Assembly (NCBI RefSeq): GCF_001425175.1
Contig: NZ_LMDV01000013.1
Coordinates: 1 to 50,216 of the forward strand
Direction: 5' to 3'
DNA: 50,216 bases
From: Nocardioides sp. Root1257
GTDB taxonomy: Bacteria; Actinomycetota; Actinomycetes; Propionibacteriales; Nocardioidaceae
Positions 24,955-35,376 of the stretch are shown one piece after another. A model generated the notes under the pieces. It saw only the letters and a program-made list of their open reading frames with translations. It did not search any database and was not told the DNA's origin. Each line of letters starts with the position of its first letter. The first letter of the stretch is position 1. Position numbers and translations under genes: made by a program.

Positions 24955-24962
24955 AAAGGAGG
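24955..24962 (+). promoter_or_regulatory. Shine-Dalgarno of the sensor kinase, inside a small hairpin
   Basis: AAAGGAGG lies nine bases before the TTG at 24972 and decides that start. CAACC (24950-24954) and GGTTG (24961-24965) can pair and would hold part of the SD in a six-base loop plus stem, so the leader might limit translation. Confidence 0.5.
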
Positions 24963-24971
24963 TTGTGGAAC

Positions 24972-26618
24972 TTGTGGTCACGGTCCCGTACGCCGCGACC
25001 CCGCACGCTCGCGGGGCAGGTCCTGCTGCTCCAGCTGGTGGTGCTGCTCGCCGTGGTGGTCGTCGTCAGCGTGGTCTCGCTGCGCCAGAGCGACGAGGAC
25101 TTCCGGACCTCGCGTGAGGACCGGCTCCGCTCGGCCGCCGAGAGCCTGGCCAACACCGCGGTCGTGCAGGACAGCCTCGCCGGCGACGTCGACCGCCGAG
25201 CGCTCAGCTTCTCGCTGCAGCAGCGCGCGAACGACGTCGGGGCCAGCGCCGCGCACCTGACCGACCTGACGGGCACCGTCCTGGTCTCCACCGACCCCAC
25301 ACGTGTCGGCGAGCAGGTCGACCTGGGCCCGGGCGACGCCGCCGACGGGCGCGTCTGGAGCGGTGACGTCGTGGACCTCGGCGACCGCGCGATCGCCGCC
25401 CAGGTGCCGGTCTTCAGCCCCGGGGACGCCCGCGCCGACCCGCCCGTGGCGCCGGCCCAGGTGGGGATCGCGGTGGTGACCGAGGACTACCCGCCCCTGA
25501 CGGAGCGTCTCGCGCAGACCCGCACCGACGTGCTGGCGGTGCTCGCCGCCGGGCTGGCGATCGGGGCGCTCGGCGCGTGGCTCCTCTCACGGCTCGTGCG
25601 CCGGCGTACGCGCGGCCTCGAGCCCGCCGAGATCGCCGGGCTGGCCGACCAGCGCGAGGCACTGCTGACGTCGCTCCGCGAGGGCGTGGTCGCCATCAAC
25701 GACCAGGGCGTCGTGACCCTCGTCAGCGACAGCGCCCGCGAGCTCCTCGACCTGCCTGCGGATGCCAGCGGGCGGCGTCTCGACGAGCTCGATCTGCCCG
25801 ACCACCTCGCCTCGCTCCTGCGCGGCGGCGACCAGGTCCGCGACGCCGTGCTGGTCGTCGGCGGCCGGGTCGTGGTGCTCAACGGCAACCGCGTCGAGCA
25901 CGACGGCCGGTCGGCCGGGACCGTGACGACGCTGCGCGACCGCACCGAGCTGCTCTCCATGCAGAGCGAGCTCAGCGCCCGGGAGAGCGTCACCGAGACG
26001 CTGCGCGCGCAGACGCACGAGTTCAGCAACCAGCTGCACACGATCTCGGGTCTGCTCGAGCTGGAGGAGTACGACGAGGTCGGCCGGTTCGTCACGGGGG
26101 TGACGTCGCGCCGGGCGGCGATCAGCGACTTCGTGACCGCCCGCGTCGACGACCCGGCCGTCGCGGCCCTGCTGATCGCCAAGTCGAGCCTGGCGGCCGA
26201 GCGCCGGGTCGCACTGGACCTCAGCGCCGACAGTGCGCTCCCGCGGCTCGAGCCCGACCTGTCCGCCGACGTCGGCACCGTGCTCGGCAACCTGGTCGAC
26301 AACGCCGTCGACGCGGCAGCCGACACCGCCGGCGACGGCGCGCGGGTCGACGTACGCCTCTCCGTCGACCAGGGCGAGCGTCCCACGGTCGTCATCCAGG
26401 TCGCCGACTCCGGGCCCGGCGTCCGGCCCGAGGACGTGTCCGAGATCTTCCGGCGCGGCTGGTCCACGAAGCCGTCCGACGCCAGCGGCCGCGGCGTCGG
26501 TCTCGCCCTGGTCCAGGTGGTGTGCGAGCGCCGGGGAGGGTCGGTCTCGGTGCACAATGCGTCCGGCGCCGTCTTCACCGCCCGACTGCCCGCCGGCGCC
26601 TGGACGGGAACCTCATGA
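24972..26618 (+). CDS. CitA/DcuS-family sensor histidine kinase
   Basis: 548 residues from TTG 24972 behind AAAGGAGG; no ATG fits. A first membrane helix (about 15-36) and a second (about 186-207) enclose an outer PAS-like sensor domain of about 150 residues with SLQQRANDVGASAAH and LVSTDPTRVGEQVD. A cytoplasmic PAS domain (about 215-325), the H box RAQTHEFSNQLHTISGLLEL (His349) and an ATPase domain (N box DNAVDAA, G boxes DSGPG and GRGVGLALV) follow. The NQLH-type H box is typical of CitA/DcuS kinases that sense C4-dicarboxylates or citrate. The stop overlaps the regulator's ATG. Divergence from tctCBA implies that it senses the transporter's substrate. Confidence 0.92.
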   Translation: MWSRSRTPRPRTLAGQVLLLQLVVLLAVVVVVSVVSLRQSDEDFRTSREDRLRSAAESLANTAVVQDSLAGDVDRRALSFSLQQRANDVGASAAHLTDLTGTVLVSTDPTRVGEQVDLGPGDAADGRVWSGDVVDLGDRAIAAQVPVFSPGDARADPPVAPAQVGIAVVTEDYPPLTERLAQTRTDVLAVLAAGLAIGALGAWLLSRLVRRRTRGLEPAEIAGLADQREALLTSLREGVVAINDQGVVTLVSDSARELLDLPADASGRRLDELDLPDHLASLLRGGDQVRDAVLVVGGRVVVLNGNRVEHDGRSAGTVTTLRDRTELLSMQSELSARESVTETLRAQTHEFSNQLHTISGLLELEEYDEVGRFVTGVTSRRAAISDFVTARVDDPAVAALLIAKSSLAAERRVALDLSADSALPRLEPDLSADVGTVLGNLVDNAVDAAADTAGDGARVDVRLSVDQGERPTVVIQVADSGPGVRPEDVSEIFRRGWSTKPSDASGRGVGLALVQVVCERRGGSVSVHNASGAVFTARLPAGAWTGTS

Positions 26619-27289
26619 CCGAGCTCGACGTGCTGGTGGTGGAGGACGACTTCATGGTCGCCTCGATCCACACCCGCTTCGTCGAGCGGGTGCCCGGCTA
26701 CCGGGTCGTCGGCGTCTCCGGCACCGGTCGCGCCGCCCTGGAGGACGTCGAGCGGCTCGCGCCCGACCTGCTGCTCCTCGACGTGCACCTGCCGGACATG
26801 AGCGGGATCGAGGTGCTGCGCCGGCTCCGCGCCGAGGGCAACGCCGTCGGCGTCATCGTCATCACCGCCGCCCGGGAGGCCGACACGGTGCGCGCAGCGG
26901 TGGCCGGCGGTGCGGCGCACTACCTCGTGAAGCCGTTCGTCTTCGAGGACCTGGCGGCGCGGCTCGCGGCGTTCGGCCAGGCCCAGGCCGCGCTGGCGGG
27001 CAGCGACGTGCCTGACCAGGCCGACATCGACGCCGTCTTCGCGCCGGTCGGCCGCGCCCGCGAGGAGCTGCCCAAGGGGCTGAGCCAGGAGACCGCCGAC
27101 GCCGTGCTCGCGGCGCTCCGCGCCGGGGACGAGGTCGGCGCCGCGGCCTGCGCCGAGACGGTCGGGATCTCGCGGGTCAGCGCGCGTCGCTACCTCGAGC
27201 ACTTCGTCGCGACGGGCGCGGCGACCGTCCGACTGCAGTACGGCGGCGCCGGGCGGCCCGAGCGGAGGTACCGGCCCACCTCGCGGTGA
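26615..27289 (+). CDS. CitB/DcuR-family response regulator
   Basis: 224 residues starting in the ATGA overlap with the kinase. The receiver domain has the acidic pair EDD (10-12), the phosphoacceptor Asp56 (LLLLDVHLPDMSG), the switch ITAAREA and the conserved Lys (YLVKPF). A linker leads to a C-terminal winged-helix domain with GLSQETADAVLAAL, CAETVGISRVSARRYLEHFV, the family-typical HTH block (quoted in part as VGISRVSARRYLEH). It is likely to activate tctCBA on sensing external tri- or dicarboxylates. It is convergent with the RodZ-like gene with 20 bases between them and no clear hairpin. Confidence 0.92.
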   Translation: MTELDVLVVEDDFMVASIHTRFVERVPGYRVVGVSGTGRAALEDVERLAPDLLLLDVHLPDMSGIEVLRRLRAEGNAVGVIVITAAREADTVRAAVAGGAAHYLVKPFVFEDLAARLAAFGQAQAALAGSDVPDQADIDAVFAPVGRAREELPKGLSQETADAVLAALRAGDEVGAAACAETVGISRVSARRYLEHFVATGAATVRLQYGGAGRPERRYRPTSR

Positions 27290-27309
27290 GCCGGTCCCGT
27301 CAGCCTCGG

Positions 27310-29004
27310 TCAGCCCTTGGCGGCGGCGAAGGTGTTCGTCGAGGGCTGGCCCTCGGCGCCGAGCGGGCCGCGCTTCTGGCCGTCGACGGTCACCTGGAGG
27401 GCACCGTCGGAGGCCTGGACCTGCACGGGCGGCGCGGCCTTCACGGACCGCTTCTCGCCGAACGCCAGGTCGCCGTTGAAGACGACCTCGCCGGCGCCGT
27501 CGCGGACCACGACGTGGGTGCCACCGGCAGCGGCGTCGAGGAGCACGGGCACGGCCGGGCCGAGCTTGGTCTGAGAGGACGGCGAGCCGTTGAGCACGGG
27601 CTTGCTGGTCAGCTCGACCGGGCTGTCCATGATCAGCCGCGCGATCGACCAGGCGAGCACGAGCGCCATCACGGCGGCGATCAGCACCGACCAGTTCGGG
27701 CCGCCGCGCATGCTGCGGATCGGGCCCTCGGCGCCGGTCGCGAGCTCGGCCTCGAACACCCGGCGGGCGTCGATGGGAGCGTCGGCGTACCGCTCGTCGT
27801 ACGACGTGAGCAGGGGTGCTGCGTCCACGCCGAGCACCCGGGCGAGGGTGCGCAGGTGGCCGCGGGCGTAGAAGTCGCCGCCGCAGGGAGCGAAGTCGTC
27901 GACCTCGATGGACTCGATGACGTGCGGGCGGATCCGGGTGCGCTCCGCGAGCTGGTCCACCGAGAGCGCCAGACGGGTGCGCGCAGCCGCGAGCACGGGG
28001 CCGATCACCGGGTCGTCTGCGGGCTCGATGTCGACATCCTCGATCACCATGGGCTCGATGACCATCGGCTCGATGTCGGTCTCGACGGCGAAGTCGTCGT
28101 TGCGACGCAGCTCGGAGAGCTCGGGAAGGCCACTGGTGTCGTGGTCGTCGCCGTCGGCGGGGTCGAGCTGCAGCGCCGCCGCACCCTCGAACCGGGCCTC
28201 GACGCGCGAGCCCCCGACCGGGTCGCGGAGCGGCAAGGGCGTCGCGCTCGCGACCATCGGCAGCGCGACCGTCGGCTCGGGGCGGTCGACGTCGTCGTCG
28301 TCCGTATCGAGGTCGATGTCCGTGCCGCGTCCCAGGCCGAGCCGGTCGGCCAGGTAGTCGAGGCCGCGGGCCAGCGCCGGGCGCGGGTCGTGGAGGACGT
28401 GGTGGGCGTCGTCCTCGGCCCACTCCTCCTCCGGCTCGTCGTCGTTCCACTCGTCGGCCGGCCCGTCCTCGGTCCAGTCCTGGTCGACCGGTTGGTGCCC
28501 GGCGCTCTCGACGACCACGGCCGGGTCGTCCGCGAGGCGCTCGAGGGCCACGGTCAGGCCCTCGTCGGCGCCGGAGACCCAGGTCGACAGCGACAGCGGG
28601 ACCGACAGCTCCGCGTCCGCGTCGCGGGCGACCACCACGAGGCGCCCGTCGCGCAGCAGGCCGCGACGCGGCAGGTGCGCGACCTCCTCCAGCGCCGCCC
28701 ACGGGAAGCCCTGCCAGCGCCGGCCCTTGCGGATCCGGATGCCGTGCTCGTCGGCGACCAGCAGCGGAGTACGCGCGTCGAGGCAGGCCTGCAGGTAGGC
28801 GACCGAGACCGCGCCCATCGCGACGGCCAGCACCCAGTCGAGGAGGGAGCCACCACCGGCGCCCCGGGTCAGGTAGGCGAGCGCGACGACGGCCGCGACC
28901 ACGCCGATGCCGCCGGAGAGCGCGCCGTTGCGGCGGACCTCCACGGGTTCGGGCGAGACCCCGGTGTCGGTGGTCTCCTGGAGCTCAGCGCTGAGGTTGC
29001 TCAC
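27310..29004 (-). CDS. RodZ-like helix-turn-helix membrane protein with N-terminal extension
   Basis: 564 residues from GTG 29004, overlapping the ftsK stop by four bases. Unusually, two N-terminal membrane helices (about 30-47 and 55-73) and a PH-like domain (about 80-160, ADEHGIRIRKGRRWQGFPW) precede an acidic linker (165-330; runs such as DEWNDDEPEEEW and DLDTDDDDVD, and tandem IEPMVIEPMVIE). The RodZ core then follows: HTH_25 (about 333-402, VLAAARTRLALSVDQLAERTRI in part), a membrane helix (about 438-458) and a C-terminal DUF4115 beta domain. Classical RodZ has only the HTH, one helix and the beta domain, and links MreB to the cell-wall machinery. The ftsK-side position is conserved in Actinobacteria; the front half is an addition of unknown role. 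Confidence 0.82.
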   Translation of the reverse strand: MSNLSAELQETTDTGVSPEPVEVRRNGALSGGIGVVAAVVALAYLTRGAGGGSLLDWVLAVAMGAVSVAYLQACLDARTPLLVADEHGIRIRKGRRWQGFPWAALEEVAHLPRRGLLRDGRLVVVARDADAELSVPLSLSTWVSGADEGLTVALERLADDPAVVVESAGHQPVDQDWTEDGPADEWNDDEPEEEWAEDDAHHVLHDPRPALARGLDYLADRLGLGRGTDIDLDTDDDDVDRPEPTVALPMVASATPLPLRDPVGGSRVEARFEGAAALQLDPADGDDHDTSGLPELSELRRNDDFAVETDIEPMVIEPMVIEDVDIEPADDPVIGPVLAAARTRLALSVDQLAERTRIRPHVIESIEVDDFAPCGGDFYARGHLRTLARVLGVDAAPLLTSYDERYADAPIDARRVFEAELATGAEGPIRSMRGGPNWSVLIAAVMALVLAWSIARLIMDSPVELTSKPVLNGSPSSQTKLGPAVPVLLDAAAGGTHVVVRDGAGEVVFNGDLAFGEKRSVKAAPPVQVQASDGALQVTVDGQKRGPLGAEGQPSTNTFAAAKG

Positions 29005-31652
29005 ATCTCCCCCTGCAGGGTCGCGATCACACCATCGATCTCGTCGGGCTTGACCAGGACGTCGCGGGCCTTCGAGCCTTCGCTCGGCCCGACCACGCCC
29101 CTGCTCTCCATGATGTCCATCAGTCGGCCGGCCTTGGCGAAGCCGACCCGCAGCTTGCGCTGCAGCATCGAGGTCGACCCGAACTGCGAGGTGACCACGA
29201 GCTCGATCGCCTGGACGACCAGGTCCATGTCGTCGCCGATGTCGTCGTCGAGGTCGCGCTTGGCCGCGGCCGGCGCGGTCACGTCCTCGCGGTACGTCGG
29301 CTCCAGCTGGGTCTTGCAGTGCTTGACCACCGCGTGAATCTCGGCCTCGGTGACCCAGGAGCCCTGCACACGCACGGCCTTCGAGGAACCCATCGGCAGG
29401 AAGAGCCCGTCACCCTGACCGACCAGCTTCTCCGCGCCCGGCTGGTCGAGGATGACCCGGCTGTCGGCGAGGCTGGACGTCGCGAACGCGAGCCGCGACG
29501 GCACGTTGGCCTTGATCAGACCGGTCACCACGTCGACCGACGGGCGCTGCGTGGCGAGCACCAGGTGGATGCCGGCCGCACGCGCGAGCTGGGTGATCCG
29601 CACGACCGAGTCCTCGACGTCGCGCGGGGCGACCATCATCAGGTCGGCGAGCTCGTCGACGATCACGAGCAGGTAGGGGTACGGCGTGAGCTGGCGCTCG
29701 CTGCCCGGAGGCACCTGCACCTTGCCGGCCCGCACCGCCTTGTTGAAGTCGTCGATGTGCCGGAAGCCGAAGTTGGCGAGGTCGTCGTAGCGCATGTCCA
29801 TCTCGCGCACGACCCACTGCAGCGCCTCGGCGGCCTTCTTGGGGTTGGTGATGATCGGCGTGATCAGGTGCGGGACGCCCTCGTAGGCGTTCAGCTCGAC
29901 CCGCTTCGGGTCGACCATGATCATCCGGACCTCGTCGGGCGTGGAGCGCATCAGGATCGAGGTGATCATCGAGTTGATGAAGCTCGACTTGCCGGAGCCG
30001 GTGGCGCCGGCGACCAGGAGGTGCGGCATCTTCGCCAGGTTGGCGACCACGAAGCCGCCCTCGACGTCCTTGCCGAGGCCGGCCACCATCGGGTGGTGGT
30101 CCGAGCGTGCCGTGTTGGAGCGGAGCACGTCGCCGAGGGAGACGATCTCCTTGTCCAGGTTGGGGATCTCGATGCCGATCGCGGACTTGCCGGGGATCGG
30201 GCTGAGGATCCGGACGTCGGCGGAGGCAACGGCGTACGCGATGTTCTTGGAGAGCGCGGTGACCTTCTCGACCTTGACCGCGGGGCCGAGCTCGACCTCG
30301 TAGCGCGTGACGGTCGGGCCACGGGTGTAGCCCGTGACCTGCGCGTCGATGCTGAACTCCTCCATCACCTGGGTGAGGCGGTCGACGACCGCGTCGCTCG
30401 CCTTGGAGCGGGCCTTGTGGACCGAACCGGGCTTGAGCACCTCGTTGGCCGGCAGCGAGTAGGCGATGTCGCCGGACAGCGCGAGCTGCTCGACGCGCGG
30501 CGGGAGCGGGGTGTGCGGAGGGGGCTCGAGGTCGACCTTCTCCTCGACCACCGGCGCGGCGACCTCGGTCGGCGCCTCCGGCGCGAAGATGTCGAGGCCG
30601 TCCTCGGTGGTCTCGAGGCGCTTCTTGCGCTTGCGCATCTCGCGGTCGCTGAGGACCGGGCTGTCGTACGCCGGATCGCCCATCTCCGGGTCGATCTCGC
30701 CCGTCTCGTCGGCCTTGCGCTTGCGGCCGCGGACGGCCGGGATGGCCTGCGTCTCGTCCGGATCCTCGTCGGCGTAGGGCTCGCGGCCGAGCAGGTGGTC
30801 GCGGGTCGCGGCGAGCCGGGCCGGCACCTGGTAGAGCGGCGTGGCGGTGATGATCAGGACGCCGAAGAAGGCGAGCAGCGCGAGCAGCGGCACCACGACG
30901 TACGGGGAGCGCAGCAGGTCGAGCAGCAGGCTGGCCACGACGTACCCGACCGCGCCGCCGGCGCGCTGGAGGTCGCTGGTGTCGCCGAGGTCGGGCTGCG
31001 GGTTGCCCTCCGCGATCTGGACGATGCCGAGGATGCCGAAGGCCAGCGAGGTCCAGCCGATGACCTGGCGGCCGGCCGGACCGGCGTGCTCGGGGTCGCG
31101 CATGGTGCGCCAGCCGACGTACAGCAGCGCGAGCGGGACGAGGAAGCCGACCTTGCCGACCGAGCCCTGGACGACGGTGCGGGCCGCATCCATGACGGAC
31201 CCCGGCAGCTGCCACCACACGGCCGCGGCGACGACCACGGCCCCACCGAAGAGGAAGAGGCCGAACCCGTCGCGACGGTGCTCGGGCTCGAGGTCGCGGG
31301 CGGTGTGCCCGATGCTGCGCGCGACGGCGCCCAGGCCGTGCGCGACGGCGAGCCAGACCGCGGCGACGCCGCGGAAGACCAGCACGAAGAAGCGGGCGAT
31401 CGGACCCGGCCCGCTGCGCACCGCACGCGGTGCGGGGCGACGCTTGGGCGCGGGACGGCGCTGAGCAGGCTTGCGCTTGCTCGCGGCGGTCGTGGCCGTG
31501 CCCTTCTTCGGGGCAGGCTTGCGCTTCGGGCTGGTACTCCGGGATCGGGTGCTCGAGCCGCTCGTGCCCGGACTACGCGAGGTGCTCGTGGTCCGGGTGC
31601 TGGACGTGCTCTTGCTCCGCGACCCCGGCGGGGAAGACGTACGGGTCGCCAT
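29001..31652 (-). CDS. ftsK: DNA translocase FtsK
   Basis: 883 residues from ATG 31652, which lies seven bases behind TAGGGT. A Ser/Thr/Arg/Lys-rich cytoplasmic extension (1-80) comes before four membrane helices (about 85-105, 130-150, 167-185, 235-275). An acidic/charged linker follows, then the motor: Walker A GATGSGKS (549-556), Walker B LLVIVDELADLMM (661-673), and a C-terminal gamma winged helix (about 815-880). It pumps DNA at the division septum and activates chromosome dimer resolution. The extension of about 40 Ser/Thr residues among basic ones is longer than in many actinobacterial FtsK proteins. Gene order rnj-ftsK-rodZ is conserved. Confidence 0.95.
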   Translation of the reverse strand: MATRTSSPPGSRSKSTSSTRTTSTSRSPGTSGSSTRSRSTSPKRKPAPKKGTATTAASKRKPAQRRPAPKRRPAPRAVRSGPGPIARFFVLVFRGVAAVWLAVAHGLGAVARSIGHTARDLEPEHRRDGFGLFLFGGAVVVAAAVWWQLPGSVMDAARTVVQGSVGKVGFLVPLALLYVGWRTMRDPEHAGPAGRQVIGWTSLAFGILGIVQIAEGNPQPDLGDTSDLQRAGGAVGYVVASLLLDLLRSPYVVVPLLALLAFFGVLIITATPLYQVPARLAATRDHLLGREPYADEDPDETQAIPAVRGRKRKADETGEIDPEMGDPAYDSPVLSDREMRKRKKRLETTEDGLDIFAPEAPTEVAAPVVEEKVDLEPPPHTPLPPRVEQLALSGDIAYSLPANEVLKPGSVHKARSKASDAVVDRLTQVMEEFSIDAQVTGYTRGPTVTRYEVELGPAVKVEKVTALSKNIAYAVASADVRILSPIPGKSAIGIEIPNLDKEIVSLGDVLRSNTARSDHHPMVAGLGKDVEGGFVVANLAKMPHLLVAGATGSGKSSFINSMITSILMRSTPDEVRMIMVDPKRVELNAYEGVPHLITPIITNPKKAAEALQWVVREMDMRYDDLANFGFRHIDDFNKAVRAGKVQVPPGSERQLTPYPYLLVIVDELADLMMVAPRDVEDSVVRITQLARAAGIHLVLATQRPSVDVVTGLIKANVPSRLAFATSSLADSRVILDQPGAEKLVGQGDGLFLPMGSSKAVRVQGSWVTEAEIHAVVKHCKTQLEPTYREDVTAPAAAKRDLDDDIGDDMDLVVQAIELVVTSQFGSTSMLQRKLRVGFAKAGRLMDIMESRGVVGPSEGSKARDVLVKPDEIDGVIATLQGEM

Positions 31653-31659
31653 AGTCCCC

Positions 31660-31665
31660 ACCCTA
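31660..31665 (-). promoter_or_regulatory. Predicted -10 box for a leaderless ftsK transcript
   Basis: The minus strand reads TAGGGT seven bases before the ATG at 31652, without a Shine-Dalgarno. It gives ftsK its own promoter behind the rnj hairpin. Confidence 0.55.
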
Positions 31666-31715
31666 CGCAGGGGTCACACCAGTCACACGCACCACAGGAG
31701 CGCGTGTCTTCACCG

Positions 31716-31747
31716 GAAGAGCTTCATCGGCTGGCCGATGAAACTCT

Positions 31748-31749
<2 letters not shown>
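31716..31749 (-). terminator. Hairpin terminator at the rnj stop codon
   Basis: Arms 31716-31731 and 31734-31749 pair with one mismatch (GAAGAG-C-TTCATCGGC against GCCGATGAA-A-CTCTTC). The right arm contains part of the rnj TGA (31748-31750). No T-run follows. It should separate rnj transcription from ftsK. Confidence 0.7.
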
Positions 31750-33429
<1,680 letters not shown>

Positions 33430-33433
<4 letters not shown>

Positions 33434-34326
33434 AGGAGACCCGCCGTCGTCAGGCCCGCGCGCAGGGCGGCGACCTCGTCGTCGTCGAGCTCGACGAGCG
33501 GCGATCTGACGGCTCGGTTGTCGAGGACGCCGAGGAGCTGGAGCGAGGCCTTCGCCGTCGTGGCGCCGTAGTTGGGCACGCCCATCACCGCCTCCATGGC
33601 GGGCAGCAGGCGCTGGTACGTCGCGAGCGCGCCCTGGTGGTCGCCCTCCAGGAACTGGTCGATCATCGAGGCGAGCTCCTTGCCTGCGGCGTGCCCGACG
33701 ACCGAGACGAGCCCGCACGCGCCGTGGGCCAGGAAGCCGAGAGTGTTGATGTCGTCGCCGGAGTAGACGGCGTAGCCGAGCTGGGCGAGCTTGGCGGCGC
33801 GCGGCATGTCGCCGACGGCGTCCTTGACGGCGATGACCGACTCCCAGCCGGCCATCTCCTCGTAGGTCTCGAGGGCGATCGTGCTGCCGGTGCGGCCCGG
33901 CACGTCGTACATCATCACCGGGATCTCGGCGGCGTCGACGACCTGGCGGAAGTGGTGGAGCATGCCGCGCTGACCGGGCTTGTTGTAGTACGGCGACACG
34001 AGCAGCACACCGTCGGAGCCGCGCTCACGCGCCTGGCGGGCGAGGAAGGTCGAGGTGGCGGTGTCGTTGGTGCCGACGCCGGCGACGAGCTTGACCTCGG
34101 GGCCGACCGCCTCCCGGACCGCGGCGAGGGTCTCGCCGTCCTCCTCCTTGGTCGTGGTGGGCGACTCGCCCGTCGTGCCGGAGACCACGAGGCCGTCGTG
34201 GCCGTGGGCGACGAGGTGCTTCGCGACCCGCTGCACGCCGTCGAGGTCGACGCTCCCGTCGGGACCGAAGGGGGTCGCCATCGCGGTGAGCATGCGGCCG
34301 AACGGCGCAGCAGGTGCAGACGTCAT
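33430..34326 (-). CDS. dapA: 4-hydroxy-tetrahydrodipicolinate synthase
   Basis: 298 residues from ATG 34326. Catalytic residues of the aldolase-type TIM barrel are present: GTTGES (50-55), Tyr140 (MMYDVPGRTGS) and the Schiff-base Lys168 (VIAVKDAVGD). The enzyme condenses pyruvate with aspartate semialdehyde in the path to lysine and the diaminopimelate of the cell wall. It overlaps rnj by four bases. Transcription probably begins at the start codon itself: TAACCT lies seven bases upstream (34334-34339) with no ribosome binding site. Confidence 0.95.
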
Positions 34327-34333
34327 AGGTGTC

Positions 34334-34339
34334 AGGTTA
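34334..34339 (-). promoter_or_regulatory. Predicted -10 box for the leaderless dapA-rnj transcript
   Basis: TAACCT on the minus strand, seven bases before the ATG at 34326. Only 14 bases lie between it and the end of the LLM oxidoreductase gene. Confidence 0.5.
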
Positions 34340-34353
34340 GTGCGTCGGCGTCC

Positions 34354-35274
34354 TCAGGCGACGTGCGGCATGACGTCGCGCGCCACGAGTCGCAGGTGGT
34401 CGAGGTCGGAGAGGTCGAGGACCTGGAGGTAGAGCCGCTCGGCTCCGAGCGCGGCGTACCGCCCGATCTTGTCGACGGCCTCCTGCGGGGTGCCGGCGAT
34501 GCCGTTCTCGCGCAGCTCGTCCTTGTCGCGGCCGATCGCGGCGGCGCGGCGCTCGACCTCCGCCTCGTCGGCGCCGACGCAGAGCACCAGCGCGTTGGAC
34601 CACCGCATCGTTGCCGGGTCGCGATCCTGGGCCTCGCAGGCCGCGCGGACGCGCTGGAACTGGTCCTTGGTCGTGCCCTCGTCGACGAACGGCAGGTTGA
34701 ACTCGTCGGCGTACGTCGCGGCGAGGGCCGGCGTCCGCTTCTTGCCGACGCCGCCGATGAGGACGGGAGGCTTGGCCTGGGTGGGCTTCGGGAGGCCGGG
34801 GCTGTCGGTCACCTGGTAGTGCGTGCCGTCGTACGAGAAGCCGCCCTCGGTCGCCCACAGACCGGTGATGATCGCGAGCTGCTCCTCGAACCGGTCGAAC
34901 CGCTCCCCCGTGCCCGGGAACGGGATGCCGTACTTCGTGTGCTCCTGCTCGAACCAGCCCGCGCCGATGCCCAGCTCCACCCGCCCGCCGCTCATCTGGT
35001 CGACGTTCGCGACCGAGATCGCGAGCGGTCCCGGGTGCCGGAAGGTCGCGCTGGTCATCATCGTGCCGAGCCGGATGGTGCTCGTCTCGCGGGCGAGGCC
35101 GGCCAGCGTGATCCACGCGTCGCTCGGCCCCGGCAGCCCCTCCGTGCCCATCCCGAGGTAGTGGTCGGAGCGGAAGAACGCCCCGAACCCGAGTCGCTCG
35201 GCCTCCTGGGCGACGGTCACCAGGTCGTCGTACGTCGCGCCCTGCTGGGGTTCGGTGAAGATGCGCAGCTCCAT
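34354..35274 (-). CDS. LLM-class (F420-dependent) oxidoreductase
   Basis: 306 residues from ATG 35274. The bacterial-luciferase-like TIM barrel is clear: MELRIFTEPQQGATYDDLV, then AEERLGFGAFFRSDHYL-type block (read here as EAERLGFGAFFRSDHY), RLGTMMTSATFRHPGPLA, GGRVELGIGAGWFEQEH and KPPVLIGGVGKKRTPALAA. In Actinobacteria such proteins usually use coenzyme F420, sometimes FMN. The substrate is unknown. A large hairpin lies just upstream, separating it from folA, so it probably has its own promoter. The gene ends 27 bases before dapA. Confidence 0.9.
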   Translation of the reverse strand: MELRIFTEPQQGATYDDLVTVAQEAERLGFGAFFRSDHYLGMGTEGLPGPSDAWITLAGLARETSTIRLGTMMTSATFRHPGPLAISVANVDQMSGGRVELGIGAGWFEQEHTKYGIPFPGTGERFDRFEEQLAIITGLWATEGGFSYDGTHYQVTDSPGLPKPTQAKPPVLIGGVGKKRTPALAATYADEFNLPFVDEGTTKDQFQRVRAACEAQDRDPATMRWSNALVLCVGADEAEVERRAAAIGRDKDELRENGIAGTPQEAVDKIGRYAALGAERLYLQVLDLSDLDHLRLVARDVMPHVA

Positions 35275-35306
35275 GCGGGCCAGCCTGCCAGGGGGCCAAA
35301 TCGCAT

Positions 35307-35376
35307 GTAACGCGGGGTTAGGACCACTAGGCACCCCGTTCGAACGGGGTCACCAGTGGTCCTAACCCCGCGTTAC
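35307..35376. terminator. 70-base near-perfect palindrome at the folA stop
   Basis: Arms 35307-35341 and 35342-35376 pair with three mismatches; the outer 22 base pairs and the inner nine (ACCCCGTTC with GAACGGGGT) are perfect. The folA TAA (35373-35375) is inside the right arm. The folded RNA is unusually stable on both strands, with no T-run. It most likely ends the thyA-folA transcript; a binding site is the alternative. Confidence 0.75.

Noticed and set aside
25487..28702. Very long minus-strand frame across the two-component genes
   Set aside because: Repetitive Arg/Gly/Ala composition with no domains, and it runs into the RodZ-like gene in another frame.
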